This document shows positions 51,936-62,100 of a stretch of 64,000 bases of DNA, piece after piece (the stretch's first letter is position 1; every line of letters begins with the position of its first letter). The stretch is from contig CAXBGS010000017.1 in the NCBI GenBank assembly GCA_963975425.1, forward strand, positions 1 through 64,000, written 5' to 3'. A program made the translations under genes and the position numbers. This stretch comes from CAXBGS01 sp963975425. GTDB lineage: Bacteria > Planctomycetota > Planctomycetia > Pirellulales > Pirellulaceae. A model generated the notes under the pieces. That model made no database searches and had not been told where the DNA came from. It saw only the letters and a program-made list of their open reading frames with translations.

Positions 51936-54900
51936 TCAATTGTTGGTTGTTGCGTACGCCCGATTCGGTTTTAAGTCCATCAGGAATGCGATCAGGTCAC
52001 GCAGTTCTTGGGCGCTCAGCTGTTTGTCCAGTCCCTGCGGCATGATTGAAACGGATGATTCGCTGATTTCATCGATGTCATCGGTGCGGATTCGTATTTC
52101 TTTCAAGTCCGAACCGACCAGCCACAGTTCATCATCACTGCGTCGCACTGGTAAGCCAGATCGAATGTATCCATCGGCCGTTACCACCGTCAGCGGATTG
52201 AAGTGTTGGACGATGCTTGCACTCGGGAACACGATTGATTCGAGCAGATCTCGGGGTTCGCGGATACTGGCGATCGTCGTCAGGTTTGGACCGATCAATT
52301 CGCCCTGCCCTTTGACTCGGTGACAAGCCGAACAGGACGCTTTTTTACCAAAGAAAACTTGTTTGCCTCGCAGGACATCGCCGCCTTCGGTCAACGGCAT
52401 CAACTCTTCCATGCGTCGTTGCTGTTGTTCTAAGTCGACGCCGATTTTCGCCAAAATCGAACTTGCGTTCTTTTGTGTTTGCGCTGGAAAGCGGCGGATC
52501 AGACCGGCCAGTTGTTCGGCCGGTAAGGAGTCAAAGTCGTTTCGTTGGTTGATCGATTCGACCAACAGGTCGCCGGTCGTTTCGTCGCGAAACCGCGTGA
52601 ATGCGTTCAGCAATGATGAGACAATAAACGCATCTGCCTTGGAAACCTGATCGCCGACCTGTTTCAGTTGCTCATGATTGAGTTGTAACGTGGCAATCGT
52701 GCGCGCTGCCGCGATGCGTTCGATCGAATCTTGGTCTGGATCAAGTTGGCTGATCGCCCAAGCAAGCAGGGCGTCTGGGACTTTGCGAAGTCGTGGTGCG
52801 ACGGTTTCCAGGCAACCCATTCGCAGCTTGTCAGGTCTTTGCGAGTCGGACGCGGTTTCAGTTAGTAACGCGTCGAATTCGGGAAGTCTGCTTTCCGCGA
52901 TCACGCCCAACGCGGCGGCTTGCAGGCTGGAATCGGTACCGGTCAGGGCCGCTTTGATTGCTGGTATCCACACCTTGGGGAACTGACGTATTTCGGTGCG
53001 GCGCATCACATCCAGTATCATGCGTTTTCCCTGCAGCGATGTTTCATCACTGGTGAAAGCGGTTGCGATCGCCGCTTGCACCGTTGGATCGGTTTCACAG
53101 CGAAGCAGTGATGTGAGGATCGAGTCACTTTGATTCGCTTGCTGAATCAAAGAATCATCAGAAAGCAGCGATGGAATTGCTTCGGCAAATAGCCCCAGCA
53201 AGTCTGGATCGTTCAGCGCGACTTCCAATGCCGCTTCTCGGATCGCGATATCGTGATCAAGTAACATGGGCATCAGCTGTTCCGAGCGAATCTTCATCCC
53301 GTCGAAATTGCTGAGTGCCAAAATCGCGCCCCGGCGAACAGCGGCCGAATCATTGGCAAGCGCATCGATGATGGGTTGCGATTTTCCGATGCGAACCAGG
53401 GCATCGATTACGCTGTGTTGATAGAAAGGATCGGGCGACTGGCTCAGTGCAGCGATCAAAGGGCTGATGTCATCGACGTGACCAATGCGGCCCAACGCAG
53501 CCGCAGCTTCTCGCCGTACCGGCAGGCGTTCGTCTCCGCTGACGACCTCTAGCAATGCGTCAGCTGCGTTTTCGTGACGAGTCATGCCCAACGCCAGGGC
53601 TGCGACTTTTCGCACTTGGGCAGATCGGTGATCGAGCGCGCCGACAATCGCATCCAGCGACGCCTCGGTTTCGATCCGGCACAGCGTCCAAAGGCGCGAG
53701 ATGCTCGCCTGTGGATCCAACGTGGTCGAAACGACTAAGTGTTTGACCGCTTCGTCACCACGTTTCGAAATCGTACTCATGGCGCGTTCGGCAACGGCGG
53801 GCCGGGCGTCGCTTAACCGCGGTATCAATTCATCTGTCGGTGCATTCCAGTTGACCTGACTGCCCCGCGGATCGGTCACCGCGGCGGCGTCTCGGTGTCG
53901 AACGCGATAGATGGCGCCAAGGGATTCTGGGCGCGCGATTCGCGAGGTCGGACAGCCGTGACGGAACCAGCCGCCTGTGTCGATGACCAGCAGGCTACCG
54001 TCGGCGTCTTCGATGACGTCGGTCGGGTGAAAATCGACATGTTCACAGACCAGAAAATTTTCGTCGGTGGCTGTGAATGTTGCCCCCTTGGGTTGTAACG
54101 AAGTGCGAATCAGCGTTCGCGTATTGAACTGCGTCCAAAACAAGTTGTCACGAAATGCATCGCCGAAAGCGCTACTGCGGTATCGCGTCATCCCGGCCGG
54201 CGCGACTTGGCCGACGTGAGACAGCGGCGGCAACTGGGGACCGGTGGTGTGGATGGCATCAGGCACCGGGTCGCGATTGGAATAGAGACCACCATAAATC
54301 CAATGCATCAGCGAGTCATGCCGGGCACCATCGACGAAGTTATAGACGGCGACCGTACCAAAGATGTCGCCGGTGGGGCCAAAGTCGACTTCGACGGGGT
54401 TGGCGTGTCCACCGACCGCGACAAGTTCATGTTCGGTTCCGTCCGGTTTTAGCGAGAAGATACCTGGTGCCATCCGGCCTTCTGGAATCTCGCCTTCGCA
54501 GTCCAGGTGGTATCCCTGTTGGCCACCACACCAAAAGATTCGTCCGCTGGGATGCAAGATCGGGCCGTGCAATGTGGATGACATTCCATTGGATCGAACG
54601 TTGCCCGCGATGTGTTCGCGGACATCAGCGACACCGTCACTATCCGTATCCGTTAACCGCCAGATGCCAGGTGGTTCGGAAACGTACAGCGAGCCATCCA
54701 GCCAAAGGACGCCATTGGGGATGGCCAATTGATCGGCAAACACAGTCGAACGATCAAAGACGCCATCATGATCGACGTCTTCTAACATTCGGATTGAGTT
54801 CGGACGTATTTCATCCAGCTGAACTTCGTTCAAATTACGGCCGGCGCTTTCAGCCAGGAACAGGCGTCCTTGGTCGTCAAAGCATCCCATCATCGGGTGT

Positions 54901-55106
54901 TGAACGAGCGGTGCGGTTGCTGCGAGTTCGACTTGAAACCCATCTGGTACCGTCATTGGGTGTGGATGATCGGCGCTGGCGAAGCTCGCCGAGATCAGCA
55001 GGCAAAACACCGCCGTCAATCGCTTAACGAATTTCCACAAAGAGTTTCGAATCGAGCGCGGATCGACCAACGACCCAAGCTGCTTGTGGTTGTTACTTGC
55101 CGACAT
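51936..55106 (-). CDS. PVC-type CxxCH haem protein with propeller and HEAT repeats
   Basis: 1056 residues with a leader (LTAVFCLLISASFASA). The N-terminal dehydrogenase-like propeller has VPDGFQVELAATAPLVQHP, IPNGVLWLDGSLYVSEPPG and VEVDFGPTGDIFGTV. HEAT repeats span about 420-800 (HRSAQVRKVAALALGMTRHE; RLPVRREAAAALGRIGHVDD). The C-terminal haem domain has SCSACHRVKGQGELIGPNL (Cys925) and a terminal helix pair (LSAQELRDLIAFLMDLKP). This is the standard planctomycete architecture for extracytoplasmic redox proteins of unknown substrate. The ORF start at 55106 places a basic N-region before the leader. Confidence 0.9.
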   Translation of the reverse strand: MSASNNHKQLGSLVDPRSIRNSLWKFVKRLTAVFCLLISASFASADHPHPMTVPDGFQVELAATAPLVQHPMMGCFDDQGRLFLAESAGRNLNEVQLDEIRPNSIRMLEDVDHDGVFDRSTVFADQLAIPNGVLWLDGSLYVSEPPGIWRLTDTDSDGVADVREHIAGNVRSNGMSSTLHGPILHPSGRIFWCGGQQGYHLDCEGEIPEGRMAPGIFSLKPDGTEHELVAVGGHANPVEVDFGPTGDIFGTVAVYNFVDGARHDSLMHWIYGGLYSNRDPVPDAIHTTGPQLPPLSHVGQVAPAGMTRYRSSAFGDAFRDNLFWTQFNTRTLIRTSLQPKGATFTATDENFLVCEHVDFHPTDVIEDADGSLLVIDTGGWFRHGCPTSRIARPESLGAIYRVRHRDAAAVTDPRGSQVNWNAPTDELIPRLSDARPAVAERAMSTISKRGDEAVKHLVVSTTLDPQASISRLWTLCRIETEASLDAIVGALDHRSAQVRKVAALALGMTRHENAADALLEVVSGDERLPVRREAAAALGRIGHVDDISPLIAALSQSPDPFYQHSVIDALVRIGKSQPIIDALANDSAAVRRGAILALSNFDGMKIRSEQLMPMLLDHDIAIREAALEVALNDPDLLGLFAEAIPSLLSDDSLIQQANQSDSILTSLLRCETDPTVQAAIATAFTSDETSLQGKRMILDVMRRTEIRQFPKVWIPAIKAALTGTDSSLQAAALGVIAESRLPEFDALLTETASDSQRPDKLRMGCLETVAPRLRKVPDALLAWAISQLDPDQDSIERIAAARTIATLQLNHEQLKQVGDQVSKADAFIVSSLLNAFTRFRDETTGDLLVESINQRNDFDSLPAEQLAGLIRRFPAQTQKNASSILAKIGVDLEQQQRRMEELMPLTEGGDVLRGKQVFFGKKASCSACHRVKGQGELIGPNLTTIASIREPRDLLESIVFPSASIVQHFNPLTVVTADGYIRSGLPVRRSDDELWLVGSDLKEIRIRTDDIDEISESSVSIMPQGLDKQLSAQELRDLIAFLMDLKPNRAYATTNN

Positions 55107-55286
55107 GTCCTAACTCTCGTTAACTTCGCTCTGGGGTGTATTGATAGGCCTTGTTTCGCTTCGCAAAACTCGCGCATCGATCGCGGGGCGTCCAGCAACA
55201 ATGGGGGGATGTGTGGATGTCGTTTGCTCGGTATGTCTTGCTCCTTGATCGCAGTGCATTCAGCGATCGCATTGCATTCAGCCTTT

Positions 55287-56753
55287 CTATTGACGGTTTG
55301 CGATTCCTGCTGCGATTTCTTTTTCGGTGCCGACGTGCGATTTGCTTCCGCCGCCCGTCCACAAATCCCATTTTGGATCGGTGTATTTTTCGAACCAATC
55401 GTGCAGTCGTTTGCGCAGCTGCTTCTGCGTGTCGGCATGGTCTGGCACATCAGCGATGTTGATTAGTTCTTCGGGGTCGGTGACCAAGTTGTACAGCTCA
55501 CGTGGCGGCTCTTGCCCAAGTCGCTCGACGTATTTCCACTTTGTCGTGCGGACTGAACGCACATTTTCAAACTCATAGAAAACGACGTCGTCCCATCCGT
55601 CCAGTGGTTCGCCTCGCAGCGCCGGCGAAAAGTCTCTGCCGGGTGATTGATGCGGTTGGGTCGGCATCGACAAACCGATCAGGCTTAGCACGCTGGGCAT
55701 GAAGTCATAGTTAGTCACAAGATGATCTTCGGTTCGTCCGCCGGGAATCATGCCGGGCCAACGAAAAATCATGGGGATGTGCATTGTTCCGTCGCGACTG
55801 TGCAGCGGAACCGAATGATCGCCCATCCCCCAAAATCCGGAATGGCCAGCAACGGCGCCCTGGTCAGCGGCATAAACGACGATCGTGTTCTCGTCCAAAT
55901 CGTGTTCTTTTAGCGCCGCCATGATCCTGCCGACTCCATCGTCCACCGCCGTGACTTGGCCTGCCAAGTTTCGGCCGGCCTCGATATTGCCGATCAATTG
56001 ATGATGGCCTTTTTGCCATGGGTGAATTTTGGCCGGACGGGGAAACGATGGCAGCTCATGATCGCGGTACGCGTCGGACCAGGGTGACGGAACCTCTTCC
56101 AGCATCGCATTGGAAAGTGTGTACGGTCCGTTGTATGCCAGATACAAAAAGAACGGACGTTCGGGATCCTGTTGCTGCGATTGCCGAATGAATTCGATCC
56201 CGCGATCGGTCCAGTACTGCGACAAGTGTTGTGGAACGGTTTTGATCGTCCCATCCTCGACCACTTCTTGATTCAGGAATCCGGTCGAGTGTCCGGCCGG
56301 CTTGGTCACCCAGAATGAAAACCCATCCTGCGGGTTCAAGCTGTCGCCAAGATGCCACTTGCCGGACAAGCCGCACACATATCCTTCGTGGTGCAGCAGT
56401 TCTGGCAGCGTTGTGAATTCTTCCAGCATGTATGCCGCGTCGGGACCAACTTGAACGCCGCCCTTGCGAAGGTACCGGTGCACGCCGTGCTGGCTTGGTG
56501 TCAGGCCGGTCAGATAGGTCGCACGCGTGGGCGAGCAAACGGCGTTGTTGGCGAAAGCTCGAGTGAACCGAGTGCCTTCTGCCGCCAACGCATCGATATT
56601 GGGCGTCTGGAAATCGGGGTTTCCGTAGCATCCGAGCTGCCAGGCACCCTGATTGTCCGTCAAGATAAAGACGATGTTGGGGCGTTTCGCCTGACAAGCG
56701 GATATAAAAATTATCAGCGATGCGAAAACCGAGAAACGGCTGCATGACTTCAT
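55287..56753 (-). CDS. Secreted sulfatase (CSPTR type)
   Basis: 488 residues. Leader SVFASLIIFISACQA, possibly a lipoprotein signal (cysteine at 20). Metal ligands lie in NIVFILTDNQGAWQLGCYGN, the maturation motif is NAVCSPTRATYLTGLTPSQ (Cys73; CxPxR core present), then CGLSGKWHLGDS and VVYAADQGAVAGHSGFWGMG. The latter loop suggests a subgroup distinct from the other three sulfatases. ATG 56753 is chosen; 56762 and 56858 are alternatives. First gene of the minus-strand scavenging locus. Confidence 0.92.
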   Translation of the reverse strand: MKSCSRFSVFASLIIFISACQAKRPNIVFILTDNQGAWQLGCYGNPDFQTPNIDALAAEGTRFTRAFANNAVCSPTRATYLTGLTPSQHGVHRYLRKGGVQVGPDAAYMLEEFTTLPELLHHEGYVCGLSGKWHLGDSLNPQDGFSFWVTKPAGHSTGFLNQEVVEDGTIKTVPQHLSQYWTDRGIEFIRQSQQQDPERPFFLYLAYNGPYTLSNAMLEEVPSPWSDAYRDHELPSFPRPAKIHPWQKGHHQLIGNIEAGRNLAGQVTAVDDGVGRIMAALKEHDLDENTIVVYAADQGAVAGHSGFWGMGDHSVPLHSRDGTMHIPMIFRWPGMIPGGRTEDHLVTNYDFMPSVLSLIGLSMPTQPHQSPGRDFSPALRGEPLDGWDDVVFYEFENVRSVRTTKWKYVERLGQEPPRELYNLVTDPEELINIADVPDHADTQKQLRKRLHDWFEKYTDPKWDLWTGGGSKSHVGTEKEIAAGIANRQ

Positions 56754-57146
56754 GCAAATCATCAAAACTGCCGGGTGAGAGAGGCGAGCCGCGAGGCAGG
56801 TGATACTGCGGAAGCAACATTCTTTGGCAAGGAGGGGATCGCTAGCGTACCACGACAACTTTCAAGAATCAAATTTTGCGAGGTCATCACCGGCGTGTTA
56901 CACGCGGATTAGGCTCACGGCAGTACCCTGCGATGAACCATAGCCTTAGATTTAGGTGTGATACCTACGCCGCGCTGCTTATTGTCGCATCCTAATCGAT
57001 CATCATCAAAGCTTTCGCCTTATGACCGAGTCGCATGTCAAACACTGACCATTGTGACGACTAGAGAATGCATTGGTCGGGGGGAGTGGTGCCCGGCTAA
57101 ATTCGCGTGAAGTTGCAGATCCAATCCTCGTACTAATTTACCTCTT
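56754..57146. other. Divergent intergenic region
   Basis: About 390 bp between the start of the sulfatase-led locus (minus) and a secreted protein (plus). No gene or RNA could be supported. It should contain the promoter of the whole minus-strand locus. Confidence 0.4.
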
Positions 57147-58028
57147 ATGATCCTGGTTCCCATTCGCCCGTCCGCTGCGACGGTCTTGCTGCTCGCCTAT
57201 CTCACCGTTGGACAATCCGCGTCGGTATGTGCCGAGGTGCCTGGTTTGCTAAATCGGCTAACCGGTGGCGGTATTTCATTGACCGACCGTGATACCGTCA
57301 CGTTGCAGTCGCCCATCTTGGCCGATGCCGAAGTCGAACAAAGCGTACTGGATGAAATTGCCGGTGGTATCGGGTGGAAGCGTTTCAGCCGTGACTCGAT
57401 CGTTGCGCCGATCGAAATCGATATGGACTATCTCAAGGACGACGCGGGCCAGCGCATCGGGCATCGAGTCTATGTTGCATTTGTTGTGCATTGCGATATC
57501 GATACGTTACGCGATCGTGATCGCATGGATGAACTTTTTGGTGCGGTCAAAGATGATCCCGATGCTGACGATTACCACGCCGAAGAGATCACGGCCGACC
57601 AACTTCAACGGTGGGACGTCGACGACGAACCGGAGGGAATGAAATATGTCGCCGTTCGGATGCCCTTGCTGGATCGAATCCTGGTCAGCGGCGTTGTCGC
57701 GTCGCAGTATGTCGACACCGATCCGCAACTGACGATCAGCTGGATGATGGATCCACGTTTCGCGGATGGGAAATCCGAAGGGCCGGCAAATCGTTGGCAA
57801 CGCATCGACGGAGACGAAAAAAAGGTACACCCGTACCAAGGAGTCGGAGGTTATGTGCAAATCACGCGGCTCAGTGAACCAACGCCGGCGTGCTTGGTCG
57901 AATCCCGCATGGTGATTCACGAACCACCGCAGTGGTTTAGCGGCAGCAATCTGTTACGCAGCAAGTTGCCGCTGATGATCCAAGAAAGTGTACGCAAGTT
58001 TCGACGTCAAGTCAGTTCGCCAAAGTAA
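57147..58028 (+). CDS. Secreted protein of unknown function
   Basis: A 293-residue protein with a signal peptide (SAATVLLLAYLTVGQSASVC). The mature part is alpha/beta with acidic patches (DDPDADDYHAEEITADQLQR) and strands (RIGHRVYVAFVVHCDIDTL; GVGGYVQITRLSEPTPACLV). It ends in a basic helix (LMIQESVRKFRRQVSSPK). No family or catalytic motif is recognised. It lies alone, divergent from the sulfatase and convergent with the 116-residue gene downstream. Confidence 0.75.
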   Translation: MILVPIRPSAATVLLLAYLTVGQSASVCAEVPGLLNRLTGGGISLTDRDTVTLQSPILADAEVEQSVLDEIAGGIGWKRFSRDSIVAPIEIDMDYLKDDAGQRIGHRVYVAFVVHCDIDTLRDRDRMDELFGAVKDDPDADDYHAEEITADQLQRWDVDDEPEGMKYVAVRMPLLDRILVSGVVASQYVDTDPQLTISWMMDPRFADGKSEGPANRWQRIDGDEKKVHPYQGVGGYVQITRLSEPTPACLVESRMVIHEPPQWFSGSNLLRSKLPLMIQESVRKFRRQVSSPK

Positions 58029-58067
58029 GACTGGAACGCGTGGTAAGCCTAGAACGCGTGCTTGGCG

Positions 58068-58418
58068 TCACTTGCTTTTTAGCTTCATCACATCATCGTC
58101 GAAGATCGGTAATGATTGACCGTCACAACAAATCGACGCAATTGTTCGCAGGTCGTGGATGCACTGTACGATTCGGATCGAAGGAGGCTCAGGTGACTTC
58201 TTTTCTTGTGCTTCCTTTCCATCGACGCAATTCAGCGACAGTGAGATCGTATTGGTCAACGCGGTACCGTTCACTGTTCGATCGACGACTTTGAATAGCC
58301 GCTCGCGATAGATGAATTGATCACCAATATTTAGTGCGATCAATCGGCCAGTCGTGGGGCCGACGCGTACGCGATCGATCCGCCACCACTGACATAGAAA
58401 TTGCAGAAACCAGATCAT
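58068..58418 (-). CDS. Small protein downstream of pspA-like gene
   Basis: A 116-residue ORF starting MIWFLQFLCQWWRIDRVRVG, then PTTGRLIALNIGDQFIYRER and RLFKVVDRTVNGTALTNTIS. Looks like a small beta-barrel-type domain after a short hydrophobic or aromatic N-terminus. No family assigned. It starts 25 bp after the PspA-like gene on the same strand, so the two are probably co-transcribed. Confidence 0.6.
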   Translation of the reverse strand: MIWFLQFLCQWWRIDRVRVGPTTGRLIALNIGDQFIYRERLFKVVDRTVNGTALTNTISLSLNCVDGKEAQEKKSPEPPSIRIVQCIHDLRTIASICCDGQSLPIFDDDVMKLKSK

Positions 58419-58442
58419 CGTTCAGCCACGTTTTTCCATCGG

Positions 58443-59117
58443 TCAAGTGTTGGTGGATGCCTTGAGTGCTGCAAGCTCTTCGCTGATTTTTCGTTCGCGT
58501 TCCTGTTGTTCAAATTCTCTGGCAAGTTCTTCCGCGTCAGGGTCCCTGCCTTGAAGCCGATCCCAAGCCTGCGTGACAGCTTCTTCTCGATCAACCTTTT
58601 CTTCAAGACGGCTGAACTGAGCGAAAGCGGACTTGGTTTGCGATTGGTCGAACGCTTGGTTGATCTTCTGCGTCGATGCTGCCCGCGCCATCCGGGCGGT
58701 GAGCAGTGTTTTCTTATGCTTGGCTTGCCGGATTTTGTCTTGCAGTTCGCCGACGGCGCGCTGAAGTTTTTCGACTTCGGATTTTTGTTTCAGGTGTTCC
58801 TCTGCAAAGCGATCGGCTCTCTCTTGCGCTTGCATCTTTTGTTCCAGTGCCCTCGTCGCGGCCGCATCGTCACCTCGGCTTACGGCATCGCTGGCCCGCG
58901 TTGACCAAGTGTCGGCGTCGGCTTGTTCGCGCAAGTGACGTTTGCGAAGTTGGATTTCGTCGGCGATCGCCTCCGCCACACTGCCGCGAACTCGATCGAG
59001 TTCGTCTTCCATGTCCAGCAGCAGTTGATGCAGCATTCGTTCCGGGTCTTCGATTTTTTCTTTTAAGGTCGTAACACTCGAACGCATCACAAGTGAGAAT
59101 TGGTTCAGCCATTTCAT
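58443..59117 (-). CDS. PspA/IM30-family protein
   Basis: A 224-residue, almost wholly helical protein. The start KWLNQFSLVMRSSVTTLKEK and EDPERMLHQLLLDMEDELDR match the N-terminal helices of the phage-shock PspA/IM30 (ESCRT-III-like) family. Long coiled coils with high Q, E, R and A content follow (EKLQRAVGELQDKIRQAKHK). Such proteins bind and protect the inner membrane. ATG 59117 begins the conserved helix; the upstream frame to 59177 overlaps the giant membrane-protein gene. The 44-bp gap to that gene implies an operon. Confidence 0.88.
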   Translation of the reverse strand: MKWLNQFSLVMRSSVTTLKEKIEDPERMLHQLLLDMEDELDRVRGSVAEAIADEIQLRKRHLREQADADTWSTRASDAVSRGDDAAATRALEQKMQAQERADRFAEEHLKQKSEVEKLQRAVGELQDKIRQAKHKKTLLTARMARAASTQKINQAFDQSQTKSAFAQFSRLEEKVDREEAVTQAWDRLQGRDPDAEELAREFEQQERERKISEELAALKASTNT

Positions 59118-59160
59118 AAGATTGTTCTCCGGGTTGGAAACAGGGTTAGCAAATCTTGGG

Positions 59161-62100
59161 TCAGGTCCATGTCGCAAGTTCGGCGGTCAGGGTGCGGATT
59201 CGCGAGAGCAGTTTTTCGCGGTGGTTTTCGCAGAAAGCGGCTAGAGCGATCACGCTTATGCCCAGGGCAACTCCCAGGACCCATAGCAGGCTAGAGTCGT
59301 GGATCGTGGAACGAATCACCATCGCGACCAAGTCAAATACAAGGCAGGCCGAACCTGCGTAGACCAGGGACCGAAGTCGCAATCCGATGGCGATAAGAAT
59401 GATGACCACACTGATCAGCATCAACGAAAACATGTGAATCCAGCTGCCGCCCAAGACTTCGAATAGAGGGCTGCATGTGATCGTCAGCACGGCGATGTAA
59501 CGCAATGGGTCGTGAGCCGCCTTGGGCAATCGATCGCGAAAAAGTTCCGTTAACCCTAAGACGGATAGTCCGGCCGGTATCAGCCACAGTTCTGTTGCCG
59601 ACCAGCCCAAAGATCGCCACATGAACAAGGATCCGAGATTGATCATGACGACGGCGTGAACGTAAAGGTTTCGTCGGCCGGCGGCATAGGCTTGGTGGAA
59701 ATAGATGCTTGCTGCAATCATCAGTGCGAGTGCGCGGTGCGAGTCTGGCGACCCCGACGGGCTTAGCGCCGCGTCCATGACCGTCAGCAGGGCCACGACC
59801 GCTGGAGACGAAATGCCAATGATTGACATTGGCCGGTGGAAGATGAGTCGCGATTGATGATTCTTGCATTTCAACGCGAATGTCAACGCGGACGCTGCAA
59901 TGGCCAGCAATGCGAAGCGGGCAATGCTAGGCCCGAATGCGATGACTCCATTAAGCGACAGAAATCCGATGGTGACCGCCACGATCCCGCACGCCATCCA
60001 GACTCGTGCTTCTTGTTGTTTTCGAATGGCCTGGCCACATTCTGACACCGCCAAAATTGCGAGTCCGATCACGCCAAGCACGATGTCAAAACTGGTCCAG
60101 TGATGAAATTCCATGGATGCCGATGCGAAGCAAACCATTGCCAGCGCAATCGAGGCGAGTCGCAATCGATTCGCCCAGTCGTCCATCGGCAAGCCCCCAA
60201 CCGTCCGGGCAACCCGGTCAAAGACGGCGATCGACAGCGTCATGGTCAACAACAGCGAAGTGATCGTTGTCGCGCTGATTTGTTGCAAGGTGTGCAAGCC
60301 GATCCATCCGGTGCAGCCACAGACGCTAGCGACAACCAGAAGGATTTGAATATTGACCGCGATCGCCAAGTCGCGAGGACTCGCCGCGAAAATAACTCTC
60401 TCGTTGCGAGACCATGTCCATACAGACGCCGCAATCACAAAGGCCAATCGCATCAACCAATCGAACGACAGACAACTGATTGCCATGGGTACAGTCAACG
60501 AAATCAAGGCAGAGTGCATCATGGCCCGCGTTACGCTGCTGGCGGTTTGGTCGCTGTTCGATTGGGTTGGCAAGCGATAGAGAGCGATAGCGATTCCCTG
60601 CACCGTCACCCAGACGAGGCAAACATGTGCGAGCGACAGTTCGCTGACGATCGTGAATAAGAACGAGGTGACCGAGATCGGGGCAATGATCGATGCCACG
60701 GTCGCGGCCGTTGTGTTTCTTGACTGAAATGCGACGATGAACATTCCCGTAACAATGGCCAGCGACGCGTAGCCGAATCCGTCAGCAGATAATGGTGATG
60801 CTGAGAATGCCGTTACATGTTGAAGCAACCAACCCGGAACAAATGCGACCGCGGTAAGCCCAAGCATCATCGTGATGCTGACGTCTCGCAACGGCGCGGC
60901 GAACGTCGCGATGAATCGTGCCAGCCGAGCATCGCCCCTGTTCGTGCCGGCCCACTGCTTTGAAATGCCTTGTGGCAAGATGCGGTTTGTGACCGCGAGA
61001 GCCAACGAAGCGCAGGCGATGCTAACGTAAGTCGACGCGAAAACGATTTTCGCTAGCGGAACGTCCATCCCAATCGCACCATGGACCAACGCGAATCCGA
61101 GCAGTGCCCAAAAACTGATTCCAGCCCAATAATTGCGACTGCGTGTGGTGGTGACGAATAAGGATGACAGCAGGAAACTGAATTGCACGATCAACGATAG
61201 TGTCAGCGGTTGACCAATCGATAGACACACAGCGGTTAGCCAATGGATTCCGACACCACATGCGACCGCATACCCAATCCATCGGATCCAGTCATAGGTG
61301 TATGCCTTTGAACCCGACGGCGAGGGGATGCGGCGAAGCAGACGATCGGGCCAATGGGAAACGGTCATCAGCAATGCCAGGCCGCCCAGTACGCACATGC
61401 TCCATTGGTTGCTTAGTTGCCACCATTGCATTTGGTTACCAGCAGGAACGATGGTGGCCGCGGCGAGAACGCCTAGCAGAACCGACGCGATTGCGTATCG
61501 CCGGTCTTTAAAGGCGATTGCGTATGCTATGAAGACGGGGACGTTGACGATACTGACGAACATGCACGACGTCAGGTCTGTCACTGCGATCGCTTGCAGC
61601 ATCACGGCTAAGGTCGTGACAAATTGCTGAATCGATTTGGAAGCGACGGTCGCACTGCGGCGGTTAAGCACTTCGCTGATCACCGCCAATAATCCCAATA
61701 GCGGCAGATACGTCAATCCGTACAGTGAGACAGGAATGCGTTCACGATTAATGGCATCTGCAGTTCTCGCGCGGATAAAATCCACCAGGTCGGCGAACAT
61801 GACCGGCGAACATTGATACGCCAGTGTCAGTAAGACCAGGCTGGCCCACACCAAGAACCGGTTAGGGATATCACGTGCGGCTAATCCAAAGATCGCCGCA
61901 CCAATCAATGCTGTTGGGATCACGGCCAGGCTGGTCGATCCGTTGTACGAGAATCCAGACAACGAAAGTCCAACACCCAGCACACTCAGAATCAGTCCGC
62001 CCAATAGCGGCGCCATCACGATCCATGGTAATGGGCGAACCAGATCGCCCGTGCGGCGACGAATCACATCCGCAACCGATCGAGCGGTCACCAGGATTGT

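Noticed and set aside
54155..55027. 290-residue plus-strand ORF opposite the CxxCH protein
   Set aside because: Shadow frame of the propeller region, arginine/histidine-rich with no motif.
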